Origin: Jeotgalicoccus psychrophilus DSM 19085
GTDB lineage: Bacteria > Bacillota > Bacilli > Staphylococcales > Salinicoccaceae
NCBI RefSeq assembly: GCF_000425845.1
Contig: NZ_AUEF01000010.1
Coordinates: 1-64,000 of the forward strand
Direction of reading: 5' to 3'
DNA: 64,000 bases
The translations under genes were made by a program, and so were the position numbers. Under the pieces are notes generated by a model that saw only the letters and a list, made by a program, of their open reading frames with translations, was not told the origin of the DNA and made no database searches. Positions 1-7,176 of this stretch are shown here, piece after piece; within the stretch, counting starts at the first letter, position 1, and each line of letters begins with the position of its first letter.

Positions 1-20
1 CGTGTCTGGATGCCTTCACG

Positions 21-95
21 GATTTGGTGACGGGTTCCGCGCGACTCCGAATCCCTTCATGATTCACGTGAAGGAACTCGGAATATAAAACTAAC
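21..95. repeat. Imperfect inverted repeat at window start
   Basis: The first 134 bases hold no convincing gene. The stretch at 47-59 (CCGAATCCCTTCA) pairs imperfectly with 69-81 (TGAAGGAACTCGG), giving a hairpin, and a related TTCACGG element lies just before it. It could be a terminator for a gene outside the window or part of a leader. There is no clear T-run, so the role is open. Confidence 0.3.
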
Positions 96-134
96 TACCT
101 GTCATTACAATATAGTTAAATTAGGAGACCGGCA

Positions 135-332
135 ATGTCAGTCAGTGATCAGATTATGAAAGGTTTGCTGGACGGAGCGATATTGGGGCTCATTTCTCAA
201 GAAGAGACGTACGCTTATGAAATTACAAAGAAATTGGAAGGTCATGATTTTCCGAATATAAGTGAAAAATACATAAATACGAGAATGGTGAAGTCTGACA
301 GCGGTGGACCGAAGCGAAAAATTAATAATTGA
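135..332 (+). pseudogene. PadR-family transcriptional regulator remnant
   Basis: The 65 codons start with a typical PadR winged-helix N-terminus (MKGLLDGAILGLISQEETYAYEI) and continue to DFPNIS, but the expected segment around EGTIYPLLLRL is missing. The reading frame jumps directly to EKYINTRMVKSDSGGPKRK, the wing region that normally precedes YY-LT, and then stops after a few residues. Normal PadR proteins are 100-180 residues with a C-terminal coiled coil that is absent here. I read this as a gene with an internal in-frame deletion of roughly a dozen codons plus a 3' truncation. It has a plausible ribosome site (AGGAG near 123) and sits directly upstream of rpsR, where ssb would be expected in many Bacilli. 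It is unlikely to bind DNA as a normal dimer. Confidence 0.7.
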
Positions 333-357
333 CTTTTTACCATAAAAGTTGTAATAT
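329..357 (+). promoter_or_regulatory. Sigma-A promoter for rpsR
   Basis: TTGACT (329-334), a 17-base spacer and TAATAT (352-357) form a near-consensus vegetative promoter. It overlaps the end of the padR remnant and precedes rpsR by about 110 bases, so rpsR has its own promoter here. A perfect TTAGT-AAATA-ACTAA dyad lies in the leader at 393-407 and could be an operator. Confidence 0.7.
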
Positions 358-470
358 ATATCGTGCACATACACACATTATAAAACACACGTTTAGTAAA
401 TAACTAAGTTATGGATTACAATATTCGATCCACACAGTCGAATATACTAATCTGTAGAGGAGGGCTTACT

Positions 471-710
471 ATGGCAGGTCCAAGAAGAGGCGGTCGTCGT
501 CGTAAAAAAGTTTGTTATTTCACAGCAAACGGCATTACGCACATCGACTACAAAGAAGTAGAACTTCTTAAAAAGTTCATTTCTGAACGTGGGAAAATTC
601 TTCCTAGACGTGTAACAGGTACTTCAGCGAAGTATCAGCGTCAGTTAACTGGTGCTATCAAACGTTCACGTCACATGGCATTATTACCATACGTTAAAGA
701 AGAACAGTAA
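471..710 (+). CDS. rpsR: 30S ribosomal protein bS18
   Basis: The 79-residue product ([17 protein letters not shown]...) matches bS18 across its whole length, with the conserved [25 protein letters not shown] and [14 protein letters not shown] blocks. S18 binds S6 on the platform of the small subunit. The start at 471 is chosen because AGAGGAGGG (456-463) sits at ideal spacing; a longer reading from 411 has no ribosome site and no homology. In many Bacilli the order is rpsF-ssb-rpsR; at least 470 bases upstream of rpsR here contain no ssb, and a broken padR gene occupies that place. A strong terminator follows. Confidence 0.97.
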   Translation: MAGPRRGGRRRKKVCYFTANGITHIDYKEVELLKKFISERGKILPRRVTGTSAKYQRQLTGAIKRSRHMALLPYVKEEQ

Positions 711-722
711 GAAATTACTGAA

Positions 723-755
723 CCCCTGATATCTTAGATATCGGGGGTTTTTCTT
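723..755 (+). terminator. Rho-independent terminator after rpsR
   Basis: CCCCTGATATC and GATATCGGGGG form an 11-bp stem with a TTA loop followed by a T-run. It lies 13 bases past the rpsR stop and also faces the end of the convergent YjbR-type gene. Confidence 0.9.
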
Positions 756-764
756 TATTCAATA

Positions 765-1121
765 TTATGCTGTCAGCTCAAAGCTTTCTGCAATTAAATC
801 TTTAATTTTATTAATACTCGTTATTTCATTCAGGTTAATCGTTACCCAGTTTGATTTATCCATATGATATGCTTCGTATATACCTTTTTGTTTTCTAAGC
901 GGTCCGATAAATTCCTCCCGTGCTTTTAAATTAAGGACATCAATTTCGTCTTCGTTATCCAGTCCGATTTTATCTCCTGTAATGTTCATTATTAAAGCAA
1001 ACCATTTTTCATTGTCATGATGTCTTAAAGTCGCATAGTCATTATATTTTTCCCAGGGATAATCTGGTTTAATATCGTATCTCTCACTAACGAAATCGAA
1101 AATATCATCTCTTTTAAGCAT
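765..1121 (-). CDS. MmcQ/YjbR family protein (DUF419)
   Basis: The 118-residue protein has the typical length and pattern of the YjbR/MmcQ family: an N-terminal helix (IFDFVSERYDIKPDYPW), then DYATLRHHDNEKWFALIM, then the WVTINL segment near the C-terminus. These proteins have a CyaY-like fold; DNA binding has been proposed for some members but the cellular role is not settled. The ATG at 1121 follows GAGGGG at good spacing. A sequence resembling a sigma-B promoter lies upstream (1146-1171). It is a single gene convergent with rpsR. Confidence 0.85.
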   Translation of the reverse strand: MLKRDDIFDFVSERYDIKPDYPWEKYNDYATLRHHDNEKWFALIMNITGDKIGLDNEDEIDVLNLKAREEFIGPLRKQKGIYEAYHMDKSNWVTINLNEITSINKIKDLIAESFELTA

Positions 1122-1511
1122 GATTTCCCCTCTCTTTATACAAATTTACCCTTTAAAGTTTTAATTTAATCATAACTTCTGTTAACCCGGTTAGTTACTG
1201 TAGACTGTTTCAAACATTACTAAAGTATCTAACGGTCTGTTTTCTTCTGTTCTATTTCTAAAATTGAATATACCTTAATGAACGCTAAGAATAATATGAA
1301 GCAATGGGAGTAGGTCTGGTCATTAATTGCCATTTTGAGAACTCCTCTGTGATATTTGATTTATATACACTATCACTAAGACTTTCAGAATTATATATCA
1401 CCGTAAATAATTTAATGACTGAATATTCTTTCATTTTTTATAAATAAATGCTACTATCTGGGAAACATTACCTCACAGTTTTACGAAAAATATAAAAAGG
1501 GGCGTATTGGT
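1122..1511. other. Intergenic region of about 390 bases
   Basis: This AT-rich gap separates the divergent YjbR-type gene and the sarcosine oxidase-like gene. I find the sigma-B-like promoter at its left side and a ribosome binding site (AAAAGGGG) at its right end. I find no small ORF with a ribosome site, no tRNA and no clear terminator in it. Confidence 0.5.
1146..1171 (-). promoter_or_regulatory. Candidate sigma-B promoter for the YjbR-type gene
   Basis: On the minus strand GATTAA (1166-1171), a 14-base spacer and GGGTAA (1146-1151) resemble the sigma-B consensus GTTTAA-N12-15-GGGTAT. The -35 differs at the second base, so this is weaker than the two other sigma-B candidates in the window. 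Confidence 0.35.
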
Positions 1512-2660
1512 ATGTATGATGTAATTGTTGCTGGTGGCGGTTCGATGGGTATTGCAGCTGCTTATTTCAGAGCGAAACAGGGTGCGAGCGTACTGGTACT
1601 GGATAAGTATGAAATTCCGAATCAGATGGCGAGTCATCATGGTGTGACGAGGATGCTCAGATTGAGTTACGGGCACGGCAGCAGTTACGTGCCACTTGCG
1701 TTGGAGTCTCTGAAGTTATGGGCCGAACTTGAGACCTCTGTGGGGAAAGAGCTGTACAGGAAGACTGGTGCGATTACTATCGGATATCCGGATTCTGAGT
1801 TTGTTGAAATGGCCATTGAAAGTGCGATTTCCAATAATATTCCATACAAAGTAATGACTGCGGATGAATTGACGGATAAATGGCGCGGTCTAGATATTCC
1901 GGATGATTATATCGGCTGTTTTGACCCGAGTGCCGGATTTTTATTCAGTGAGGATTGCTTGACGGCTTATAAGGATGAAGCGCTTAAGTACGGTGCTGAG
2001 ATTCACGAGAATGAAGCGGTTGTGTCTGTTGAACAGGAAGAGAATTTTATCACTGTTAAAACTGATAAAGATACTTACCACGGAGCAAAAGTTATTGTCA
2101 CTGCAGGAGCCTGGCTGCCGAAATTACTGCCTGAACTTGATTTAAAAATTCAGCCGGTACGTAAAACAATCAGCTGGTTTAAACCGCATGAAGACAATCT
2201 TTACGGCAATGATTTCCCGTGTTACATATTCGATACGAAAGATCATGGTCTCTATTACGGTTTCCCCGATTTCGATGATTACGGTGTGAAGCTAGGCAGT
2301 ATGGACAACGATATCAATTGTGAACCTGATGAACTGAATCGTGAATATGGTGCATACGAGCAGGATGAGAATGATGATCGAGCGTTCCTTGAGCGTTATA
2401 TGCCGCAGGCTGCGGGCGAACTGATCGATGGGAAAGTCTGTATGTTCTCCCGGACGCCGGATGATGATTTCATTATCGATGTGCATCCTGAAAACCCCAA
2501 TATTATTTTGGCCGGCGGTTTTTCAGGACATGGATTTAAGTTCGCCAGTGCCATTGGTTCGATTCTGTCTGATTTATCAGTTGACGGTACAACAACGCAC
2601 GATATTTCTACATTTAAGCTCAGTCGTTTTTCAAAACCGGATGAAACCCTTCTGTCATAA
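1512..2660 (+). CDS. Monomeric sarcosine oxidase / N-methyl amino acid oxidase-like flavoenzyme
   Basis: The 382-residue protein belongs to the DAO/MSOX family. An N-terminal FAD-binding motif (VIVAGGGSMGIAAA) is followed by ASHHGVTRMLRLSYGHGSSYVPLA, which matches the SHHGDTRI and YVPLA stretch of monomeric sarcosine oxidase. Near the C-terminus KVCMFSRTPDDDFIID carries Cys310, at the place of the cysteine that binds FAD covalently in MSOX, and GGFSGHGFK follows as in the family. It should oxidise the N-methyl group of sarcosine or a related secondary amine, releasing formaldehyde and hydrogen peroxide in the cytosol. The start is supported by AAAAGGGG upstream. Substrate among sarcosine, N-methyltryptophan and similar amines cannot be decided. 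Confidence 0.85.
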   Translation: MYDVIVAGGGSMGIAAAYFRAKQGASVLVLDKYEIPNQMASHHGVTRMLRLSYGHGSSYVPLALESLKLWAELETSVGKELYRKTGAITIGYPDSEFVEMAIESAISNNIPYKVMTADELTDKWRGLDIPDDYIGCFDPSAGFLFSEDCLTAYKDEALKYGAEIHENEAVVSVEQEENFITVKTDKDTYHGAKVIVTAGAWLPKLLPELDLKIQPVRKTISWFKPHEDNLYGNDFPCYIFDTKDHGLYYGFPDFDDYGVKLGSMDNDINCEPDELNREYGAYEQDENDDRAFLERYMPQAAGELIDGKVCMFSRTPDDDFIIDVHPENPNIILAGGFSGHGFKFASAIGSILSDLSVDGTTTHDISTFKLSRFSKPDETLLS

Positions 2661-2731
2661 TATTATTGATTTCATTGTAATTGAGTTATAATTTGCATGA
2701 TTAATGCATTCAATTCAAAGGAGATGGCAGT

Positions 2732-3628
2732 GTGAAATATCAAAAAGTTGTTCCGCATTTATGGTTTGATACAGAAGCAGAAGAAGCAGTCCAATGGTAC
2801 ACTTCAATCTTTCCGGATTCTGAAATTATTGCGAAAGATACGTTAGCGGATACGCCCTCAGGTGATGCGACGCAGATGGTATTCAAATTGATGGGCTATG
2901 AGTTTATGGCAATCAGTGCCGGACCGTATGCTGTAAAGAACCCGTCAATCTCTTTTATCGTGCAGGTAGATAAAGAAAATGAAGAACTGATAGATAAACT
3001 GTACAAAGAACTTAAGAAAGACGGGCAGGTTTTAATGCCGCTGGATAAGTATCCGTTCAACGACAAGTATGCCTGGGTGCAGGATAAGTACGGGACATCG
3101 TGGCAGTTGTGGCTGCGTGAGCATCGCAGCGGTAAAAACAATATTGTCCCGTCTTTAATGTTTGCGAATGGCAACAAGGGCAAAGCGAAAGAAGCGATGA
3201 AGCTTTATGTCGATACATTTAAGAAGAGTGAGCATCTTGCATCATTAAACTTCCCGCCGGGTATGGAACCTGATACTGATGACATGATTATGCATGCTGA
3301 AGCGAGACTCGGCAAGAAACGTTTTGCGTTTAAAGACAGCGGACATAAGCATGATTTTAATTTCTCAGAAGGTATTTCACTGCTTGTTAAGTGTGACGAT
3401 CAGAAAGAAATTGATAAGTACTGGGAAAAGTTATCGGCAGTGCCGGAGGCGGAAGAGTGCGGCTGGTTGAAAGATAAGTTCGGTGTATCGTGGCAGATTG
3501 TCCCGAAAGTGATGGACGATATGTTTGAACATGGAACATCTGAGCAGCTTGCACGTGTAACACAGGCATTTCTTAAAATGAAAAAATTTGATATTGAGCA
3601 GCTTGAAGAAGCGTATAACAAAAAATAA
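2732..3628 (+). CDS. Tandem PhnB-like VOC domain protein
   Basis: The 298-residue protein contains two consecutive PhnB-like (glyoxalase/VOC superfamily) units, about residues 1-130 (PHLWFDTEAEEAVQWYTSIFPDSEI) and 135-275 (PSLMFANGNKGKAKEAMKLYVDTF). Each half ends in a similar sequence, KYGTSWQLW in the first and KFGVSWQIVP in the second. Proteins with this layout are often mislabelled as 3-demethylubiquinone methyltransferases; this organism should not make ubiquinone, so I keep a domain name only. The GTG at 2732 is preceded by AAAGGAG. The stop codon lies inside a bidirectional terminator shared with the converging methyltransferase gene. Confidence 0.85.
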   Translation: MKYQKVVPHLWFDTEAEEAVQWYTSIFPDSEIIAKDTLADTPSGDATQMVFKLMGYEFMAISAGPYAVKNPSISFIVQVDKENEELIDKLYKELKKDGQVLMPLDKYPFNDKYAWVQDKYGTSWQLWLREHRSGKNNIVPSLMFANGNKGKAKEAMKLYVDTFKKSEHLASLNFPPGMEPDTDDMIMHAEARLGKKRFAFKDSGHKHDFNFSEGISLLVKCDDQKEIDKYWEKLSAVPEAEECGWLKDKFGVSWQIVPKVMDDMFEHGTSEQLARVTQAFLKMKKFDIEQLEEAYNKK

Positions 3629-3650
3629 CCTCCAACTCGGAGGTTATTTT
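3621..3650. terminator. Bidirectional terminator
   Basis: AAAATAACCTCC (3621-3632) and GGAGGTTATTTT (3639-3650) form a perfect 12-bp stem. It overlaps the ends of both convergent genes, so the last codons of each are read from the stem. Confidence 0.85.
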
Positions 3651-4381
3651 ACCTTTCTGCACTTAATTAACAGAAACGGAGGAAAGGTCTGCAGCTTATG
3701 AATTCTTTCGTCTGAATAGTAATCAAATACTTCAGCTGCATCACCTAAATCTTTTACTGCTTCTATCTGGAAACCATTTTGAATAAGGCTGTTTAAGATT
3801 GTATCTATTCTATGATGATATTTTTTAATAATAATGCCGTTACTCCAGTGAGAATCACGAATACTTTCTTTAAAATAATGGTCGACCCGTGCATAAATAC
3901 CCTGTTCATCTTTCATAACAAGGTCTTTTTCTACTGTTGCGGTCTGGATTGGGTGTTCAATCGTAAACAGCAGCTGTCCGCCGCCGCTCAAAAGTTCGTA
4001 TAACTTCTTCGAAAGTAAATCAAAATCTTCAATGTAATGAAATACTAGCGAGGATATTATGAAATCATATTGATCAGATGATGATAACGACAAAATATCT
4101 TCTTGAATGAACATGGCATCTCTTAAATCGGCATCGGCACGACAATGGCTAATCATTTTTTCTGACTGATCGATGCCTGTTATTGATGCGGGTTCAAATA
4201 TCTTCATATACTTTAAAAGATGGCCGAAACCACAGCCGATATCCAGTACATGTTTGCTATTCAAATCAGGCATGTATCGTTTAATTTCCGGAAACTCAAC
4301 AATTTCATTGTAGCTTAACGGTGAATGACGTATTTCTTTATACATATTAAAGAAAGTATCTTCATCGTACTGATTCTGCAT
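3644..4381 (-). CDS. Class I SAM-dependent methyltransferase
   Basis: The protein of 245 residues carries methyltransferase motif I (VLDIGCGFGHLL), an acidic residue after strand 2 (ITGIDQSEKMI) and the YDFIISSLVFHYIEDF segment typical of UbiE/Methyltransf_11 enzymes. The substrate is not predictable. I start it at the ATG at 4381, which follows AGGGGG at good spacing. A TTG at 4399 would add six residues and would use the AGGAG that lies inside the palindrome at 4403-4431. It lies downstream of the YflT-type stress gene on the same strand, separated by that palindrome. Confidence 0.85.
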   Translation of the reverse strand: MQNQYDEDTFFNMYKEIRHSPLSYNEIVEFPEIKRYMPDLNSKHVLDIGCGFGHLLKYMKIFEPASITGIDQSEKMISHCRADADLRDAMFIQEDILSLSSSDQYDFIISSLVFHYIEDFDLLSKKLYELLSGGGQLLFTIEHPIQTATVEKDLVMKDEQGIYARVDHYFKESIRDSHWSNGIIIKKYHHRIDTILNSLIQNGFQIEAVKDLGDAAEVFDYYSDERIHKLQTFPPFLLIKCRKVK

Positions 4382-4402
4382 GCTGATGCCCCCTGACAAA
4401 AG

Positions 4403-4431
4403 AATCTCCTATAAAAATTTTATAGGAGATT
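4403..4431 (-). terminator. Perfect 14-bp palindrome between two minus-strand genes
   Basis: AATCTCCTATAAAA and TTTTATAGGAGATT are exact complements around a single base. On the minus strand it follows the stop of the YflT-type gene and directly precedes the methyltransferase. It could be a terminator (a short T-run follows), but its right arm holds an AGGAG that is the ribosome site for the TTG start, so it may instead mask translation or be an operator. Confidence 0.6.
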
Positions 4432-4445
4432 GATATATTACGATT

Positions 4446-5033
4446 TTATTTACCCTCTTTTGTATCCGAAAGTTCTTCTTTCATATTCACAATCGTAAAT
4501 GATTTACCATCGAGTTCAACGGTACGTCTGCTGCCGTCTTCGTGGATAATCTCTGCAGCATCCATATAGCTGTCGTGTTTTTTCTTAGCTGTCGTTTTAG
4601 TTTCCTCTGTATCTTTTTCAATCTGAAGCGGCTGCTCCGACTGCAGTCCGTATGCTTTCAATGCCTGTTCCTGTGTTGCAGGCTCGCCTGCTGCAGCTTC
4701 GTCCTGTTTCACTTTTTCTTCTTCAGTACGTACAAGCAGCAAAATATTCCCGCTGTCGATTGCTTCTCTGAACGTCGCGTGGTCTTCACCTGTTAAATTT
4801 AATTGGGAAGCAACGCGTTCTTCCCTGTTTTCATCTAAAAACTTCGCAGCAACTTTATCCCACATCGTACCGTCCGCTTTTTTAAAAGGGACGCGTGTGT
4901 ATCTTAAAAACGTCGCTTTAAAACGGTCTTTGGCAACGACTGTCATATTGGAATCTTTCACGCCTTCTGCACGCAGTTCGTAAATTTTATCACTGAGTTC
5001 ACTGGTATTTGAATAAATTTCAATTGTTGTCAT
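4446..5033 (-). CDS. General stress protein 17M-like (YflT domain)
   Basis: The protein of 195 residues begins with a YflT/GSP17M domain (TTIEIYSNTSELSDKIYELRAEGV, then NMTVVAKDR and later GNILLLVR at about 93-105), followed by an acidic linker and a C-terminal tail ending in a short beta-rich segment (IIHEDGSRRTVELDGKSF). YflT-domain proteins are sigma-B regulon members in Bacillus with unknown biochemical activity. The ATG at 5033 follows GGAGG with 7 bases; the upstream TTG overlaps that site. A very good sigma-B promoter sits just upstream, agreeing with the family. Confidence 0.85.
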   Translation of the reverse strand: MTTIEIYSNTSELSDKIYELRAEGVKDSNMTVVAKDRFKATFLRYTRVPFKKADGTMWDKVAAKFLDENREERVASQLNLTGEDHATFREAIDSGNILLLVRTEEEKVKQDEAAAGEPATQEQALKAYGLQSEQPLQIEKDTEETKTTAKKKHDSYMDAAEIIHEDGSRRTVELDGKSFTIVNMKEELSDTKEGK

Positions 5034-5067
5034 ACTCAATCCTCCATCACGTTCTTTTATTAGAATT

Positions 5068-5092
5068 ATACCCTAAATGATTTTTGTGAAAC
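5068..5092 (-). promoter_or_regulatory. Sigma-B promoter of the YflT-type gene
   Basis: On the minus strand GTTTCA (5087-5092), 13 bases and GGGTAT (5068-5073) match the sigma-B consensus closely. It lies about 35 bases upstream of the start codon at 5033. Confidence 0.8.
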
Positions 5093-5110
5093 TCTAAATA
5101 ATGTTCCTTA

Positions 5111-5140
5111 TTGACAGATATTTCTAATTTCCTATATATT
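5111..5140 (+). promoter_or_regulatory. Sigma-A promoter of the XRE-TPR regulator
   Basis: TTGACA (5111-5116) with TATATT (5135-5140) at 18 bases, or TATATA (5133-5138) at 16, gives a vegetative promoter. The gene starts at 5160 after AGGGGGAAAG. Confidence 0.7.
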
Positions 5141-5159
5141 GTAAATAAGGGGGAAAGCT

Positions 5160-5897
5160 ATGCAGATAAACAACTCAGCAATTATATCTCGCCGTAAGGA
5201 ATACGGGGTGTCTCAAAAATCATTGTCACTGAAAACAGGGGTTTCGGTGTCGACAATCAGCCGATTGGAAAAAGGGGAGAATGTTCGTTTTATTTATGTT
5301 GTAAAAGTAATGACAGTGCTGGATTTAACACTTGAAGATGTAGTGATCAGACTGACTCCGGCAGTGGATATGAAAATAACGGAAGAGCTCGATTTAATCA
5401 GAGAACATTCCAAATTGGAGTTAATAGAAGGTGTGCTGAATAAATTAACAGTGCATGAATGGCGGAGCAACAATAAACTGTCTGTGTATTACGACTGGCA
5501 CCGGGCGATTTTATTTAAGCAGCAGAATAATTTTGATGAGGCGCTTAAGTCTCTCGACAAAGCGATTAAGCGTATTGAAGATAAAAGTTCATTGGAATAT
5601 TTAAAAGCAGGCTTGTATATGGCAAAAGGCAATGTACTTTACGGTGATGGGAGCGGCGGTCTGAATTATTATATTAAAGCTGTACAGATTTACAGCAAAA
5701 ATACTGATAAAGTGTATTATCGGACAGCTGTGAAGCTCTACATTAATCTTATGAGAGGGTATGCCAGTACAAAAGAGTACAGTAAAATACTTCCTTACGC
5801 AGAAAGAGCAAAATGTTTGTTGAGACGGAATGAATCGACATTTCTGCTCGAAAAAATTGAACGTATAGAAAAAAGAGCACGTGATGAACTAAAATAA
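5160..5897 (+). CDS. XRE-family regulator with TPR repeats (RRNPP/PlcR-like)
   Basis: The 245-residue protein has an N-terminal helix-turn-helix (about residues 8-62: ISRRKEYGVSQKSLSL, then VSVSTISRLEKGE) and a C-terminal alpha-helical part with TPR-like units (VYYDWHRAILFKQQNNFDEALKSLDKAI, then YLKAGLYMAKGNVLY, then AVKLYINLMRGYAS). This is the architecture of the RRNPP peptide-sensing regulators such as PlcR, NprR and ComR, although it is shorter than PlcR. It is followed, 152 bases downstream, by a small gene for a secreted propeptide, which is the usual genetic arrangement of such regulators with their signal. It probably controls the adjacent promoter at 5957-5988. Family membership is well supported; peptide binding is inference. 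Confidence 0.75.
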   Translation: MQINNSAIISRRKEYGVSQKSLSLKTGVSVSTISRLEKGENVRFIYVVKVMTVLDLTLEDVVIRLTPAVDMKITEELDLIREHSKLELIEGVLNKLTVHEWRSNNKLSVYYDWHRAILFKQQNNFDEALKSLDKAIKRIEDKSSLEYLKAGLYMAKGNVLYGDGSGGLNYYIKAVQIYSKNTDKVYYRTAVKLYINLMRGYASTKEYSKILPYAERAKCLLRRNESTFLLEKIERIEKRARDELK

Positions 5898-5901
5898 ATT
5901 A

Positions 5902-5928
5902 AAGTTGTTTGAAAAGAACAAACAATTT
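5902..5928 (+). terminator. Hairpin after the regulator gene
   Basis: AAGTTGTTTG and CAAACAATTT pair around a 7-base loop a few bases past the stop. There is no long T-run, so termination would be partial at best. Confidence 0.45.
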
Positions 5929-5956
5929 ATCATATATGGGAAATGACGATGATTTA

Positions 5957-5988
5957 GTTAGTTATCTAACAAGTAGATTTATTATAAT
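5957..5988 (+). promoter_or_regulatory. Palindrome overlapping a promoter upstream of the propeptide gene
   Basis: GTTAG-TTAT-CTAAC (5957-5970) is a perfect dyad. A consensus TATAAT lies at 5983-5988, and the matching -35 position falls within the dyad and is poor (AGTTAT). A good -10 with a poor -35 covered by a palindrome suggests an activator-dependent promoter. The XRE-TPR protein encoded just upstream is the obvious candidate binder. Confidence 0.5.
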
Positions 5989-6049
5989 TAAAATACTCTG
6001 ATACATAAAAATTAACACAGAGAAAATTATAAAAAGTAGGTTATGACAC

Positions 6050-6181
6050 ATGAAAAGTATATTTAAAAAGTTCCTCATGTCTCTCGGTTTAATCGCGCTT
6101 TTATTTTTTTCAAATACGGCAGCCGATGCTGAAGGTTTTCCTCAGCATAATAAACACGACTGTCTATTAGTTGTATTTTAA
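6050..6181 (+). CDS. Secreted 43-residue propeptide, candidate signalling peptide
   Basis: This short gene encodes 43 residues: a basic start (MKSIFKKF), a hydrophobic core (LMSLGLIALLFF), a signal peptidase site at ADA and a predicted mature tail of 16 residues, EGFPQHNKHDCLLVVF. Size and layout match the PapR/NprX class of exported propeptides whose C-terminal fragments re-enter the cell and bind the neighbouring TPR regulator. A weak ribosome site (GTAGG) lies about 8-10 bases upstream. Its stop codon abuts the ATG of the next gene, so the two are probably translationally coupled. The single Cys in the tail is unusual. The alternative is a small secreted protein unrelated to signalling. 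Confidence 0.6.
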   Translation: MKSIFKKFLMSLGLIALLFFSNTAADAEGFPQHNKHDCLLVVF

Positions 6182-6742
6182 ATGAGCAGCATCATGCCAT
6201 CTGACAGCCTGGATTTTATCAGTACAGCAGGGAAAATTCAGCTGATCAGTTCATTGGAAAGTATGCAGCAAAGAAGTACGGATAATGATTACATCGATTA
6301 CTGCCATTACTGTTTGGATATTGTAAGACAGGGGATTGAGCTGAATTATTATGAAGTGCTGGATTTTATCGGAGTAACGGGCGAGACGGTGCCGGCTGAG
6401 GTTTCGATTGAAGTCTTGTTTTTAATGGAAATGTTCGATCATATTTCTATTTCACTGTCGGTATTGCCGGAAGCTGAGGCAAATGCTGCAGCTTTGGAAT
6501 ACTACACGAAGTTTTGCGGTTTTGAGGCATCATTATCTGCGCATTTGTCTTATTACATATTTTTGGTAAGAACAAATAAATACCGTGTACCGATTTTTAA
6601 AGAGGGGCTGCCCTTAACTTTAAGTCATTATCGTGAAATGATGCTGACGTACGAGCGGTATAAAAGAAATTTATATTTGACGAAAGATATGATAAGGGAT
6701 ATTTGTATCCGTCGCGAGCAGCAGATTAAATTTTTATTATAA
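6182..6742 (+). CDS. YfbU-like domain protein
   Basis: The 186-residue protein resembles the YfbU family: IQLISSLESMQQRS near the N-terminus, EVLFLMEMFDHISISLSVL in the middle, GFEASLSAHLSYYIFLVRTNKY and later HYREMMLTYERYKRN. These match, in order, the pattern of E. coli YfbU, whose function is unknown; the match is from memory and moderate. The ATG at 6182 follows the TAA of the propeptide gene directly and has no ribosome site of its own, which points to translational coupling. It would be the effector or partner gene of the peptide-regulator locus. Confidence 0.55.
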   Translation: MSSIMPSDSLDFISTAGKIQLISSLESMQQRSTDNDYIDYCHYCLDIVRQGIELNYYEVLDFIGVTGETVPAEVSIEVLFLMEMFDHISISLSVLPEAEANAAALEYYTKFCGFEASLSAHLSYYIFLVRTNKYRVPIFKEGLPLTLSHYREMMLTYERYKRNLYLTKDMIRDICIRREQQIKFLL

Positions 6743-6744
6743 GA

Positions 6745-6786
6745 AAAAACCGGGGATAATTAGAAATTATCGCCCGGTCCTTTTTC
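6745..6786. terminator. Bidirectional terminator
   Basis: ACCGGG (6749-6754) pairs with CCCGGT (6773-6778) and an inner 7-bp stem closes on an AGA loop, with one bulged G; A-runs and T-runs flank both sides. It serves the YfbU-like gene and the convergent stress gene, whose stop lies inside it. Confidence 0.8.
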
Positions 6787-7140
6787 TATTTCGGATTCAA
6801 CACTGTTGCGGTTCACTTCACGGTTTAATGATGTATCGTCAAAAGCCAGCAGAAACATTCCATCCTCCAGCGTCTTCAAATGTGTTCTGACAAGGTCAGG
6901 GTTGAGACCTGAACCATGCAGGAAATCTTCCGCTTTTACATTCTGTGTGAAAAAATCTTTAAAAGACATGCTGTTTGAATGAGGATTATACGTACAGCCC
7001 ATGTAGTCGATCCAGTCGGGTTCAAGATCTGCAAGACCTAAAATATTAAAATCTTCTTCATAGTAGTTTTCTTCCTGTTTTAATAAGTCAATTCTTTCTA
7101 AAATTTCATCCAATGAAGTATACTTTTCAATGTATTGCAT
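6760..7140 (-). CDS. Small stress protein, distant YflT/GSP17M relative
   Basis: The 126-residue protein starts MQYIEKYTSLDEILERIDLLKQE and ends with a GMFLLAFDDTS strand. This follows the same helix-strand plan as the YflT protein at 4446-5033 (SELSDKIYELRAEG and GNILLLVR), so I place it tentatively in that family. The ATG at 7140 follows AGAGGTG; the GTG at 7149 lies inside that site. A clear sigma-B promoter is present upstream. Biochemical function is unknown. The C-terminus is encoded in the shared terminator. Confidence 0.55.
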   Translation of the reverse strand: MQYIEKYTSLDEILERIDLLKQEENYYEEDFNILGLADLEPDWIDYMGCTYNPHSNSMSFKDFFTQNVKAEDFLHGSGLNPDLVRTHLKTLEDGMFLLAFDDTSLNREVNRNSVESEIEKGPGDNF

Positions 7141-7176
7141 TACGTTCACCTCTAAATAAATATTTGTTATTTATCT

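Noticed and set aside
2732-3628. 3-demethylubiquinone-9 methyltransferase
   Set aside because: The label is a historic mis-annotation of PhnB-like VOC domains; there are no methyltransferase motifs.
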